From the NCBI GenBank assembly GCA_036395755.1, contig DASWCZ010000096.1, positions 1 to 64,000 on the forward strand: a DNA stretch of 64,000 nucleotides, given 5' to 3'. The number at the start of each line of letters is the position of its first letter. The stretch's first letter is position 1. Below the pieces are notes generated by a model. The model was not told the DNA's origin, ran no database searches, and saw nothing but the letters and a program-made list of their open reading frames with translations. Of the stretch, positions 25,064-34,309 are shown piece after piece. This DNA is from Gp7-AA6 sp036395755. GTDB taxonomy: Bacteria > Acidobacteriota > Thermoanaerobaculia > UBA5066 > Gp7-AA6. A program made the translations under genes and the position numbers.

Positions 25064-26509
25064 ATGACCGATGCGCCCGGGTTCCACATGACGTCGGAGG
25101 ATTTCCGCCGGAACGGCCGCGCGGTCGTGGACTGGATCGCGGACTACATGGAGAGGGTCGAGAGCTTCCCGGTCCTCTCGCCCGTTCTGCCGGGCGAGAT
25201 CCGCGCGAAGCTTCCTCCCGATCCGCCGGCACACGGCGAATCCTTCGACGCCATGCTCGCCGACGTGGATCGGCTTATCCTGCCCGGGATCACGCACTGG
25301 CAGTCCCCCAATTTCTTCGCGTACTTCCCGTCGAACAACTCCGGACCGGCGATCCTGGGAGAGCTGCTCTCCGCCGGTCTGGGCGTCCAGGGCATGCTCT
25401 GGGCGACGAGCCCCGCCTGCACGGAGCTCGAGACCCACGTTCTCGACTGGCTGGTCGGGATGCTCGGCCTGCCGGCGAAATTCCGCTCGGACGAGACCGG
25501 AGGCGGCGTCATCCAGGACACCGCTTCGAGTGCCTCACTGTGCGCGTTGCTCGCCGGACGGGAACGCGCCACCGGCTTCCGTGCGAACGAGAGCGGTTCC
25601 GGCGGAAAGCTCACGGCCTACGCGTCCACGCAAGCGCACTCCTCGATCGAGAAAGCGGTGAAGGTCTCCGGCATTGGTCGCGAGAACCTGCGTCTCGTGG
25701 AAGTCGACGAGACCTTCGCGATGCGGCCGGACGCGCTCGCGCGGGCGATTTCCGAGGACCGGCGGACCGGGAAGGTTCCGTGCTTCGTCGGCGCAACCGT
25801 GGGCACGACGTCCTCGAACGCAATCGATCCAGTCCCCGCAATCGGGCGGATCTGCCGCGACGAGGGAATCTGGCTCCACGTCGACGCCGCGATGTCGGGT
25901 ACCGCGGCGCTCTGCCCCGAGTTCCGGTGGATTCAGGAGGGCCTGGACCTCGCCGACAGTTACTGCTTCAATCCGCACAAGTGGATGTTCACCAACTTCG
26001 ACTGCGACGCGTTCTGGGTGGCGGACCGAAACACGCTCATCCGCACGCTGTCGGTGTTACCCGAGTACCTGCGTAACAAGGCCACCGAGTCCGGGGCGGT
26101 CTTCGACTACCGCGACTGGCACGTCCCGCTGGGGCGCCGCTTCCGGGCACTCAAGCTGTGGTTCGTGATCCGCCACTACGGCATCGAGGGACTCCGGCAC
26201 CATGTCCGCCGCCACGTCGAGCTCGCGCAGAAGTTCAAGGCGTGGGTGGAGAGCTCCGACCGGTTCGAGCTCGCGGCCCCCGTGCCCTTGAACCTTGTCT
26301 GTTTTCGGCACGTCGGCGGCGACGCGTTGAACGAGCAGCTCTTGGAAGCGCTGAACGCGAGCGGCCGCCTCTACCTGACCCACACGACGCTCGCCGGCCG
26401 GTATACGCTGCGGATGTCGATCGGTCAGAGCCGGACGGAGGAGCGGCACGTGGCCGCAGCCTGGCAGGCCATCCAGGAGACGGCGGTGGAGATCGAGCCG
26501 ACGGTTTAG
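25064..26509 (+). CDS. Aromatic-L-amino-acid decarboxylase-family PLP enzyme
   Basis: Group II decarboxylase of 481 aa. It begins with the family-typical DFRRNGRAVVDWIADYMERV. HWQSPNFFAYFP and TEGGGVIQDTASSA-like QDTASSASL follow. HVDAAMSG carries the PLP-ring Asp, and YCFNPHKWMFTNFDC carries the Schiff-base lysine. The likely reaction is decarboxylation of Trp, Tyr, Phe or Dopa to the amine, and some homologues act as aldehyde synthases. The gene is 22 nt after guaA. An amino-acid permease and an aminotransferase are encoded convergently next door, which suggests local aromatic amino-acid metabolism. Confidence 0.9.
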   Translation: MTDAPGFHMTSEDFRRNGRAVVDWIADYMERVESFPVLSPVLPGEIRAKLPPDPPAHGESFDAMLADVDRLILPGITHWQSPNFFAYFPSNNSGPAILGELLSAGLGVQGMLWATSPACTELETHVLDWLVGMLGLPAKFRSDETGGGVIQDTASSASLCALLAGRERATGFRANESGSGGKLTAYASTQAHSSIEKAVKVSGIGRENLRLVEVDETFAMRPDALARAISEDRRTGKVPCFVGATVGTTSSNAIDPVPAIGRICRDEGIWLHVDAAMSGTAALCPEFRWIQEGLDLADSYCFNPHKWMFTNFDCDAFWVADRNTLIRTLSVLPEYLRNKATESGAVFDYRDWHVPLGRRFRALKLWFVIRHYGIEGLRHHVRRHVELAQKFKAWVESSDRFELAAPVPLNLVCFRHVGGDALNEQLLEALNASGRLYLTHTTLAGRYTLRMSIGQSRTEERHVAAAWQAIQETAVEIEPTV

Positions 26510-26513
26510 ACGC

Positions 26514-27581
26514 TCAGGCGGTCAAGCACTCTTCGATCGCGCTCAGTCCCGTCTGGAGCGGTCCCGTCGCCCCCCCGAACGAGATCCGGAAGTGGGAGGG
26601 GGAGTCGAAGAACGAACCGGGGACGACCGCGACGCCGTGCTCCTCGAGGAGTCCCCGGACGAAGGGATCCGCGTCGCGCCCGTCGCGAAAGCGGGGAAAC
26701 GCGATCGTCGCACGGGACGGAACGGACTCGAGCTCCTCGCAGCCCGCGAAGAAAGAGGCGACCCGCCGGGAGTTCTCTTCGACGAGTGCACGGGCGCGGC
26801 CGGCCAGCCGATCGAGGTGGCGAAAGGCGACCACTGACAGCCGGTCCGCGGGAATCGCGCTCCACACGTCCACGACGTCGCGCGCCCGTCGGATCTTCTC
26901 GGCGATCTCGGGCGACGCGAGCGCCCAACCGCACCGGAGCGAGGCCAGCCCGTAGGCCTTGGTCAGGCTGTTGGTGGAGACGAAGACCGGCGAGAGCGTG
27001 GCGGCCGGCGCGTGCCCGGAGGAGGCGAGATCGAGGTAGACCTCGTCCACGATCACTGTGAAACCGCGCTCACTGGCGAGCCGCCCGAGCTCCCGGAGGT
27101 CGTCGGGACCCGCCAGGACGCCGGACGGATTGTGGGGGCTCGAAAGCAGCACGGCGCGGGTGCGCGGCGTCAGCGCCCGCTCGATCCGGTCAGGATCGAG
27201 GCGCCAGCCGTCCTCGAACCGCCGTTCGAATCGGGTGAGCTGCGCGCCGAGCATCGTCGCGGCGACGGCGAGCGGATCGTATCCGGGCCTCTCGAAGAGC
27301 ACCTCGTCGCCCGGCAGGACGAGCGCGGCGAGAGCCAGAAAGTTGGCGCCGGAGCAGCCGACCGCGGTCGCGACGTTCGCGGAGCGAACTCCGTAGCGCG
27401 AGGCGATCGCGTCGACGAGCGGCGGGTACCCGTTCGGGCTCTCGCCCGCGAGGTCCACCGCCTCCCGCGCGCCGGGCAGGTCCTCGAGCGAGCAGGCGAG
27501 CAGGTTCGATCCCGCGAGGTCGATCGCCGGCTTCGGCCGGTGCTTCGTCCACTCCATATACGGAGAGCGAGTCCGGGTCAT
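26514..27581 (-). CDS. Class I/II PLP-dependent aminotransferase
   Basis: Aminotransferase of 355 aa, slightly short for fold-type I. Visible landmarks are LLSSPHNPSGV, VIVDEVYLDL, STNSLTKAYGLASLRCGW with the PLP lysine, and FRISFGG at the end with the carboxylate-binding Arg. The substrate is not clear. The ATG lies in an ATGA overlap with the upstream permease gene, so it probably acts on an amino acid that the permease imports. Confidence 0.87.
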   Translation of the reverse strand: MTRTRSPYMEWTKHRPKPAIDLAGSNLLACSLEDLPGAREAVDLAGESPNGYPPLVDAIASRYGVRSANVATAVGCSGANFLALAALVLPGDEVLFERPGYDPLAVAATMLGAQLTRFERRFEDGWRLDPDRIERALTPRTRAVLLSSPHNPSGVLAGPDDLRELGRLASERGFTVIVDEVYLDLASSGHAPAATLSPVFVSTNSLTKAYGLASLRCGWALASPEIAEKIRRARDVVDVWSAIPADRLSVVAFRHLDRLAGRARALVEENSRRVASFFAGCEELESVPSRATIAFPRFRDGRDADPFVRGLLEEHGVAVVPGSFFDSPSHFRISFGGATGPLQTGLSAIEECLTA

Positions 27582-28903
27582 GCCACACCGCCCCGCCGGT
27601 TGCGCCGCGCGAAGATCCAGTACACGAGCAGGCCAATCGCGAGAAGAGCCATTCCGATCGCGGACCGGAAGGGGTTCGTCCGGACGGCGCTCACGACCAC
27701 CACCGCGGCCCCGGCGACGAAGAGCGCCGGAAGGAGCGGGTAGCCCGGCGTTCGAAAGGAGCCGGGCTCGCGGCTCTCGATCGGAATCCGCCGGCGGAAA
27801 ACGAAGATCGCCGTCACGGTCAGGCCGAAGAAGATCCAGTCTCCGAAGACGACCGAGTCGACGAGCTCGCCGAACGTCCCGGTCAGCGCCAGGACGATTC
27901 CCCAACCGGCCTGAAGGAATATCGCGAGAGCCGGAGTCTGGAACTTCGGATGCAGCCGGGCGAGGCCGGGAAGAAACACTCCGTCGCGACCCATCGCGTA
28001 ATAGATCCGCGTCTGGGCGAGCAGCGTCAGGTCGAGAAATCCAAACGCGGAGATCGCGATCGCCGCCGCGACCAGTCGATCCGCCCCCGATCCATAGATC
28101 CGGCGGAGCGCGTCGGCGGCCGGGGTTGAGGTCGACGCCAGGCCGGGCCTCGACAGAACCGCGAGGTAGACGACGTTGGCGAGCATGTACACGACGATGA
28201 CGATCGCCATCCCCGCCAGGAGCGCGATCGGAATCGTGCGGCGCGGCTCCCGTGTCTCCTCGGCGACGAGGTTGACGCTCTGCCATCCCCCGTAGGCGAA
28301 GAGGATCGGGACCAGTGCCGCGCCGAACCCGAGGAATCCGAAGGACGGCGCGGCGAGGGGCGCGGCCGGAGGCGGGGAGGGGGAGCGGGGAAGGAGGAGG
28401 CCCCCGAAAATGAGTGCCCCGAGCGCCCCCATCTTCGAGATCACCAGCACGTTCAGAAGGCGGCTGCCCGGCTTGACGCCGACGAAGTTGACTCCGGCCA
28501 CGACGGCGATCGCCAGCGCGCTCCACGCGGCGGCGTTCGCCGGGTCGCGGCCGATCAATTTTAACGCGTATTGCGCGAACGTGACCGCGACCGCCGCGAG
28601 CCCGCCCCCCTGGATCATCACGAGCGAAGCCCAGCCGAACAGGAACGCGACGAGCGGATGGTAGGCCTCGCGCAGATAGGCGTACTCGCCGCCGGCCTGC
28701 GGGAACAACGTCGCCAGCTCCGCGAAAGCGAACGCTCCCGCGAGCGCGATCCCTCCCCCGACCATCCACGCCGTGAGAACGAGACCGGACGTCGGGAGCC
28801 TCTGTGCGACCACGGCGGGGACGACGAAAATGCCGGAGCCGATGATTCCGCCGACCACGACCATCGTGGCATCGAAGGGTCCGAGCGCGCGCTTGAGCGA
28901 CAT
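27578..28903 (-). CDS. APC-superfamily amino-acid permease
   Basis: Integral membrane transporter of 441 aa with about twelve hydrophobic segments. It starts MSLKRALGPFDATMVVVGG and IIGSGIFVVP, the helix-1 GSGIF substrate-binding break of the APC family. FAFAELATLFPQAGGEYAYL and YGGWQSVNLVAEE are further family signatures. I placed the start at the ATG before this conserved region. A good divergent promoter lies just upstream. It would import or exchange amino acids for the coupled aminotransferase. Confidence 0.92.
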   Translation of the reverse strand: MSLKRALGPFDATMVVVGGIIGSGIFVVPAVVAQRLPTSGLVLTAWMVGGGIALAGAFAFAELATLFPQAGGEYAYLREAYHPLVAFLFGWASLVMIQGGGLAAVAVTFAQYALKLIGRDPANAAAWSALAIAVVAGVNFVGVKPGSRLLNVLVISKMGALGALIFGGLLLPRSPSPPPAAPLAAPSFGFLGFGAALVPILFAYGGWQSVNLVAEETREPRRTIPIALLAGMAIVIVVYMLANVVYLAVLSRPGLASTSTPAADALRRIYGSGADRLVAAAIAISAFGFLDLTLLAQTRIYYAMGRDGVFLPGLARLHPKFQTPALAIFLQAGWGIVLALTGTFGELVDSVVFGDWIFFGLTVTAIFVFRRRIPIESREPGSFRTPGYPLLPALFVAGAAVVVVSAVRTNPFRSAIGMALLAIGLLVYWIFARRNRRGGVA

Positions 28904-28914
28904 CCGCTTCGGCA

Positions 28915-28944
28915 AGCCTAGGGTCTTCCAAACTCCCGTACAAT
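28915..28944. promoter_or_regulatory. Overlapping divergent promoters of the permease operon and dnaE
   Basis: Leftward: TTGTAC (28943-28938), a 17-nt spacer, TAGGCT (28920-28915), then 11 nt to the permease ATG. Rightward: TACAAT (28939-28944) ends 9 nt before the dnaE ATG. The rightward -10 and the leftward -35 share the same bases (GTACAAT), so RNA polymerase cannot occupy both at once. Confidence 0.55.
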
Positions 28945-28953
28945 CGGTCTTCG

Positions 28954-31900
28954 ATGCCCGCCGACTTCGTCCATCTCCACCTCCACACGCAGTACTCGCT
29001 CTTGGACGGCGCCAACCGGCTGGGGGAGCTGTGCCGCCGGATCCGGGAGCTCGAGATGCCGGCGGTGGCCGTGACCGATCACGGCAACATGTTCGGGGCA
29101 TTTTCGTTCTACCACGAGGCCCTGAAGCAGGGCGTCCGTCCGATCCTGGGCGTCGAGGCTTACATCGCGCCGGCCGATCGGCGCGACCGGGAAGCGCAGG
29201 CCTCGAGCGAGTCGGGTGACGGCTACGCCTACCATTTGACGATTCTCGCCGCGACGCAGACGGGATACCGGAACCTCGTCCATCTGGTCTCGGAGGCCTA
29301 TCTCTCGGGCTTTTATCATCGCCCGCGCATGGACAAGGCCCTCCTCCGGGAGAACGCGGAGGGCCTGATCGGCCTCTCCGGATGCCTGAAAGGGGAGGTC
29401 GCGGGCGCCCTTTCCCGCGGGAATTACGCCGCGGCGGAGCGAGCGGTTCGCGAGTACCAGGAGATCTTCGGGAAAGACAATTTCTTCATCGAGCTGATGG
29501 ACCACGGCCTCCCGAAGCAGACCGAGATCCTGCCCGATCTGCTGCGGCTCGCGGGAGCGACTGGCGCCGCGGTCGTCGCGACGAACGACGGCCACTACCT
29601 GCGGCGCGACGATGCCTTCGCCCACGAAGTTCTGCTCTGCATCGGCATGGGAAAGACGCTCGAGGACGAGCGCCGGATGCGTTTCTACAACGACGAGTTC
29701 TACGTCAAGAGCGCCGAAGAGATGCGCGAGCGCTTCCGGCGCTGGTCGGAGGAATCGCTCACGAACACGGTCGCCGTCGCGGAGCGTTGCGCGGTCACGT
29801 TCGACACCGACGGACTCCACCTGCCGACCTTCTCGGCGCCGGACGGAAAAACGCCGGGCGAGCACTTCGCGGACCTCGCGCGCGAGGGGCTCGAGCGACG
29901 TCTCGCGGATCTCGAGCCGTTCTTCCGGGCGGGAAGGATCCCGAATCCTCCGGAGAAGTACCGCGAGCGGCTCGAGTACGAGATCGGCGTCATCGAGAAG
30001 ATGGGGTTTCCCTCCTACTTCCTGATCGTTTCCGACTTCATCCGGCACGCGCGGGAGAGCGGCATCTCGGTCGGGCCCGGCCGGGGCAGCGCCGCCGGCT
30101 CGATCGTCGCGTGGGCGCTCTCGATCACGGAGATCGACCCGCTCCGGTACGACCTTCTCTTCGAGCGCTTCCTGAACCCCGAGCGCATTTCGATGCCCGA
30201 CATCGACATCGACTTCTGCCAGGCGCGCCGCGGCGAGGTGATCGAGTACGTCACGAAGAAGTACGGCCGCGAGAACGTCGCCCAGATCGTGACGTTCTCG
30301 CAGTTGAAGCCGAAGCTCGCGGTCCGCGACGTCGCGCGCGTCCTTTCGCTCCCGGTTGCGCTCGGCGATCGGATCGCCAAGCTCATCCCCGACGGCATCG
30401 ACGTGAACTTCGAGCGCGCCCTGAAAGAGTCGGCGGCCTTGCGGGAAGCCATCCGGTCGGACGAGTCGGTCGCCCGGGTCGTTCAAATCGCGGAGCGGCT
30501 CGAGGGCCTCTCCCGCCACGCCGGGATGCACGCGGCGGGCGTGGTGATCGCGCCGCGCCCGATTACCGATTACCTCCCGCTCTACCGCACCAACACGGGC
30601 GACGTCACGACCCAGTTCGATATGAACGCGGTCGAGAAGATGGGGTTGTTGAAGATCGACTTTCTCGGCCTGATCACCCTCGACATCATGGATGCCGCGG
30701 TGGCCGGAGTCCGGGAGCGGACGGAGGTCGTCGTCGACCTCGATCGGATTCCCCTGAACGACGAGAAGACGTACGAGCTCTTCCGGTCGGGCCGGACCGC
30801 GTGCGTGTTCCAGTTCGATTCGTCGGGCATGCGGGACCTCCTTCGGCGCGCGAAGCCGAAGGTCTTCTCCGACCTGGCGCTCTTGAACGCCCTCTTCCGA
30901 CCCGGGGCGCTGGACGTCGGAATGGTCGAGGAGTACGTCCGGCGCCGCAACGGAAGCCGGAAGGTGACTTACCCGCTGCCGGAGATCGAGGACATCCTCA
31001 AAGAGACGCTCGGGATCCTCGTCTACCAGGAGCAGGTGATGTTGATCGCGTCGCGGGTGGCCGGCTATACCCTGGCGGAAGCGGACCTCCTGCGAAAGGC
31101 GATCGGCAAGAAGAAGCGCGAGATCATGGCGGCCGAGCGGGAGAAGTTCTTGACCCGCGCCGCCGAGCACGGCACGACGAAGGAAAAGGCGAAGGAGCTC
31201 TGGGCGCTCATCGAGCCGTTCGAGCGCTACGGTTTCAACAAATCCCATGCCGTGGCCTACGCGCTCGTCGCCTACAAGACCGCCTTTTTGAAGGCCCACT
31301 ACCCGGTGGATTTCCTGGCGGCCGCGCTCTCCGCCGAGATCGGCTCGACCGACGGAATCGTGAAGGTCATCGGAGATTGCGTCGAGATGGGGATCCCCGT
31401 GCTGCCGCCCGACATCAACGAATCGCGGAAGAACTTCGCGGCGGTCGGGTCCGCGATCCGGTTCGGTCTCGCCGCGATCAAAGGAGTCGGGGATCAGGCG
31501 GCGGAATCGATCCTTGAAGAGCGGCGGAACCGGCCGTTCTCCTCGTTCACCGACCTCGCGGACCGGCTCGACCTGCGCCTGGTCAACAAGCGCACGCTCG
31601 ACGCCCTGATCTGCGCGGGTGCGCTCGACTCCCTCGGCCGGAACCGCGCGACGCTCGCCGCCTCTTCGGAAAAGGTCGTCGCGATGGCGGCGCGGCGACG
31701 GGAGGAGGCCGAGCTCGGTCAGTCGAATCTTTTCGCGGGCGGCGGGGACGATGGAGAGCACCCGGCCGATCAGTTCCCGGAAGAGCCGGAGTGGTCGCTC
31801 GAAGAGAAGCTCCGCCGGGAAAAGGACGTCCTCGGGTTCTACGTCACGGGGCATCCGCTCACGAAATACCTGGAAGAGATCGACCGGTTCGCCGACGTCC

Positions 31901-32445
31901 GAGTCCAGGATCTCCATTCCCGGATCGACCAGACCGTGCGAATCGCCGGAGTGCTGGTCAACGTCAAGAAACAGAAGATCAAGAAGGGCGTCAACGAAGG
32001 CAAGACGATGTTGAAGGCGACGCTCGAGGACACGACGGGCGGAGTGCCGGTGTGCGTCTTCGCCAACCTCTACGAGAAGATCGGCTCCTGGATCCGCGCC
32101 GACCTGCCGGTGCTCGCGACTGCCGTCGTCCGGGAATCCGGCGGCTCACTCGAGCTCACCGTCTCCGATATCACTCCGCTCGAGGGAATCCGGGAGCGCC
32201 TCGCCCGGGAGATGGAAATCCGCATCAACCTGACGCTCGCCGACGAGACGCTCATGGGCCGGCTGAAGGACCTCCTGAAGCTCCACTCCGGCACGACTCC
32301 TCTCGCGCTGCGTCTCATCCGGCCGGGCGACTTCGAGGTCAGGCTGAAGGCGGCGGACTCGATCCGCGTGACGCCTTCGCCGAGGCTGACCGGAGAGGTG
32401 CGCGCGTTGACGGGCGAGGACTCCGTCCGCTTCCACTTCGAGTGA
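28954..32445 (+). CDS. dnaE: DNA polymerase III alpha subunit
   Basis: Replicative polymerase of 1163 aa, DnaE1-type. The PHP domain begins FVHLHLHTQYSLLDG and includes VTDHGNMFG. The palm shows GPGRGSAAGSIV and PDIDIDFC with the catalytic aspartates. Further landmarks are GMHAAGVVIA, FRPGALD and EPFERYGFNKSHAVAYAL, then tandem helix-hairpin-helix and an OB-fold domain (VRIAGVLVNVKKQKIKKG). The length is standard. The start codon is 9 nt behind a TACAAT box without a Shine-Dalgarno. The gene ends in a GTGA overlap with the nucleotidyltransferase gene. Confidence 0.97.
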   Translation: MPADFVHLHLHTQYSLLDGANRLGELCRRIRELEMPAVAVTDHGNMFGAFSFYHEALKQGVRPILGVEAYIAPADRRDREAQASSESGDGYAYHLTILAATQTGYRNLVHLVSEAYLSGFYHRPRMDKALLRENAEGLIGLSGCLKGEVAGALSRGNYAAAERAVREYQEIFGKDNFFIELMDHGLPKQTEILPDLLRLAGATGAAVVATNDGHYLRRDDAFAHEVLLCIGMGKTLEDERRMRFYNDEFYVKSAEEMRERFRRWSEESLTNTVAVAERCAVTFDTDGLHLPTFSAPDGKTPGEHFADLAREGLERRLADLEPFFRAGRIPNPPEKYRERLEYEIGVIEKMGFPSYFLIVSDFIRHARESGISVGPGRGSAAGSIVAWALSITEIDPLRYDLLFERFLNPERISMPDIDIDFCQARRGEVIEYVTKKYGRENVAQIVTFSQLKPKLAVRDVARVLSLPVALGDRIAKLIPDGIDVNFERALKESAALREAIRSDESVARVVQIAERLEGLSRHAGMHAAGVVIAPRPITDYLPLYRTNTGDVTTQFDMNAVEKMGLLKIDFLGLITLDIMDAAVAGVRERTEVVVDLDRIPLNDEKTYELFRSGRTACVFQFDSSGMRDLLRRAKPKVFSDLALLNALFRPGALDVGMVEEYVRRRNGSRKVTYPLPEIEDILKETLGILVYQEQVMLIASRVAGYTLAEADLLRKAIGKKKREIMAAEREKFLTRAAEHGTTKEKAKELWALIEPFERYGFNKSHAVAYALVAYKTAFLKAHYPVDFLAAALSAEIGSTDGIVKVIGDCVEMGIPVLPPDINESRKNFAAVGSAIRFGLAAIKGVGDQAAESILEERRNRPFSSFTDLADRLDLRLVNKRTLDALICAGALDSLGRNRATLAASSEKVVAMAARRREEAELGQSNLFAGGGDDGEHPADQFPEEPEWSLEEKLRREKDVLGFYVTGHPLTKYLEEIDRFADVRVQDLHSRIDQTVRIAGVLVNVKKQKIKKGVNEGKTMLKATLEDTTGGVPVCVFANLYEKIGSWIRADLPVLATAVVRESGGSLELTVSDITPLEGIRERLAREMEIRINLTLADETLMGRLKDLLKLHSGTTPLALRLIRPGDFEVRLKAADSIRVTPSPRLTGEVRALTGEDSVRFHFE

Positions 32446-33680
32446 CCCCGAGACGCTCCGGCGCGCTTCCTCCCGACGTTCTGCGCCGGGTCGCGCCGGC
32501 CCGGGAGCTCGCCCGCGAGGCCGGAATCGCCCTCTACCTCGTGGGCGGAGCGGTGCGGGACCTTCTTCTCGGCCGTCCTGTGACCGACGTCGATCTCGTC
32601 GTCGAGCAAGACGCCTTGGGCTTTGCCGCGCGGCTCGCGCGGGAGCTCGGCGCCTCGGTCGAGCTCCACCGCCGTTTCGGCACCGCAGTGCTGTCGCTTC
32701 CGGACGGGGAGCGTCTCGACGTGGCGACGGCGCGGGCGGAGGATTACGAGACGCCGGGAGCTCTGCCGCGAGTGCGCGCCGGCTCGATCGACGACGACCT
32801 GGCGCGGCGGGACTTCACGGTCAATGCCATGGCGATGGAAATCGGCCGGGCGAAAAGGGCGGTCCTTCTCGATCCCTTCGCCGGACGAAAGGACCTCCGG
32901 CGAAAGGTCGTGCGCGCCCTCCATCCCCGGTCTTTTGTAGACGATCCGACCCGCGCTTTCCGCGCCGTCCGCTATGCGAACCGGCTCGGGTTCCGGATCG
33001 AGAGCTCCACGCGCGCCGCGATTCGCGCCGCGGTCGCGGCCGGGGCAGTGAACGCGGTTTCGGGGGACCGGCTCCGACGGGAGATCCGGCTCCTTTTCGC
33101 GGAGCCGAACCGGGCCGCGGCGGCACGGGAACTGGCGGTCCTCGGACTCTCCCGGACCCTTCACCCGGCGCTCTCTTACGGTGCGGCCGTCGGGCGGCGC
33201 CTGCGTCGCGCCGAGCGGCTGGCCGCGCAGGCCGGCCGAAGCGCCACGTGGCTCGTGTACCTTCTGTCGTGGATGGGGGAGTGCCCGACCGACGTGGCCG
33301 ACGCGATCGCCCGGCGTCTCAACCTTTCGAGCGCGCCTTCCAGAACCGTGCGCGCGTGGCCCGACTCCTGGAAGGCGCTCTCCCGCGCCGGAGATCGAGG
33401 TGTTTCGGCGCTCGCGGAAAGGATCGAAAGAGTCGGCGACGACACCTCGCTCGCGGCCGCCGCGGCGGCGCCCGCGCCGCTCGCCCGCAGGATCCTTTCC
33501 ATTCGGGACGCCGCTCCCGCGTTCCGGCTCACGATCCGCGGCCAGGATCTCGTCGCGGCAGGGGTCCCGCCGGGCCCGGCGATCGGCCGCGCTCTGTCGG
33601 CAACGCTCTCGGCCCGCCGGGACGGCGAGATCCGGCCGGAGCAGGAGCTGGCGTTTGCCCTGAAGGCGGCCCGGTCGTGA
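32442..33680 (+). CDS. CCA-adding-type tRNA nucleotidyltransferase / poly(A) polymerase family protein
   Basis: Class II nucleotidyltransferase of 412 aa. The head domain shows YLVGGAVRDLLLGRPVTDVD with the G-[GS]-x-VRD and DxD catalytic motifs, then RRDFTVNAMAM and DPFAG. The neck carries DDPTRAFRAVRYANRLGF, where the DxxR-like motif helps base selection. The C-terminal helical part is less conserved. It could be a full CCA-adding enzyme, an A-adding enzyme or a poly(A) polymerase. The start is the GTG of a GTGA overlap with dnaE, and the gene also ends in a GTGA overlap. Confidence 0.88.
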   Translation: MTPRRSGALPPDVLRRVAPARELAREAGIALYLVGGAVRDLLLGRPVTDVDLVVEQDALGFAARLARELGASVELHRRFGTAVLSLPDGERLDVATARAEDYETPGALPRVRAGSIDDDLARRDFTVNAMAMEIGRAKRAVLLDPFAGRKDLRRKVVRALHPRSFVDDPTRAFRAVRYANRLGFRIESSTRAAIRAAVAAGAVNAVSGDRLRREIRLLFAEPNRAAAARELAVLGLSRTLHPALSYGAAVGRRLRRAERLAAQAGRSATWLVYLLSWMGECPTDVADAIARRLNLSSAPSRTVRAWPDSWKALSRAGDRGVSALAERIERVGDDTSLAAAAAAPAPLARRILSIRDAAPAFRLTIRGQDLVAAGVPPGPAIGRALSATLSARRDGEIRPEQELAFALKAARS

Positions 33681-34309
33681 CGGCAGCGATCCCGCTCCTC
33701 CTCTTCGGGGCGTTGTCGGGGCACGTGCCCGAGGCCGCAGCGTCGAAACCGACCTTCTGTGTCGAATGGGTCCGGCAATCGCGCGAGGGCTACGAACGGG
33801 TGACGCTCTTTTCCGACCGTACGGTCGTGTGGAAGACCTCGGACGGGCGGGCGGAGGAGGTTCGCCGCAAGAGCGTCTCTCCCGACGAGCTCGCGTTCTA
33901 CTGCTCCTACTTCTCGCGACGCGAATTCTGGGATCTTCCGGACGATCTGCGTACCGGCCTGACCGGCGAGTTCACCGGGCAATCGTCCGTGACGCTCGCG
34001 CGCCCCGATGGCCTTCGCAAGCGCGTCCGGTTCGACGACCTCTCCGCCCTCTCGGCGGACGCGGCCGGCCTCCGCGCCGCGCTCGACGGCCTGAAGACGA
34101 TCTTCACCAACCCGCTCGCGCCGGCTTCCCGGTTCACCGCCGACGTCTTGCCTCCCGGGACGATCCTGAAGCGATTCGACGGAGCGATGTTCCGCATCCT
34201 GAAGCTCGACAAGGAAAAGGGATTCGTCGAGATCGTCGGGGTGAACGAGCCATATTCGCAGTTCGTGAAGATCGAGGAGCTGCGGTACCAGTTCTCGCCG
34301 CCAGAGTGA
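33677..34309 (+). CDS. Hypothetical secreted protein
   Basis: I do not recognise this 210-aa protein. It begins with MTAAIPLLLFGALSGHVPEA, a probable signal peptide. The middle is beta-rich (RVTLFSDRTVVWKTSDG) and carries a small cysteine pair region (FCVEWV, FYCSYF). The last 60 residues, PPGTILKRFDGAMFRILKL and FVEIVGVNEPYSQF, look like a separate beta domain. It is locked between the nucleotidyltransferase gene and rsmD by GTGA overlaps on both sides, so it is certainly expressed with them, though it does not look like an RNA enzyme. Confidence 0.75.
   Translation: MTAAIPLLLFGALSGHVPEAAASKPTFCVEWVRQSREGYERVTLFSDRTVVWKTSDGRAEEVRRKSVSPDELAFYCSYFSRREFWDLPDDLRTGLTGEFTGQSSVTLARPDGLRKRVRFDDLSALSADAAGLRAALDGLKTIFTNPLAPASRFTADVLPPGTILKRFDGAMFRILKLDKEKGFVEIVGVNEPYSQFVKIEELRYQFSPPE

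Noticed and set aside
28918..31917. A 999-aa open frame antisense to dnaE
   Set aside because: It lies wholly over the strongly conserved dnaE frame. Its composition (Arg/Asp/Val/Leu-rich, no recognisable domain) is that of a high-GC antisense shadow.
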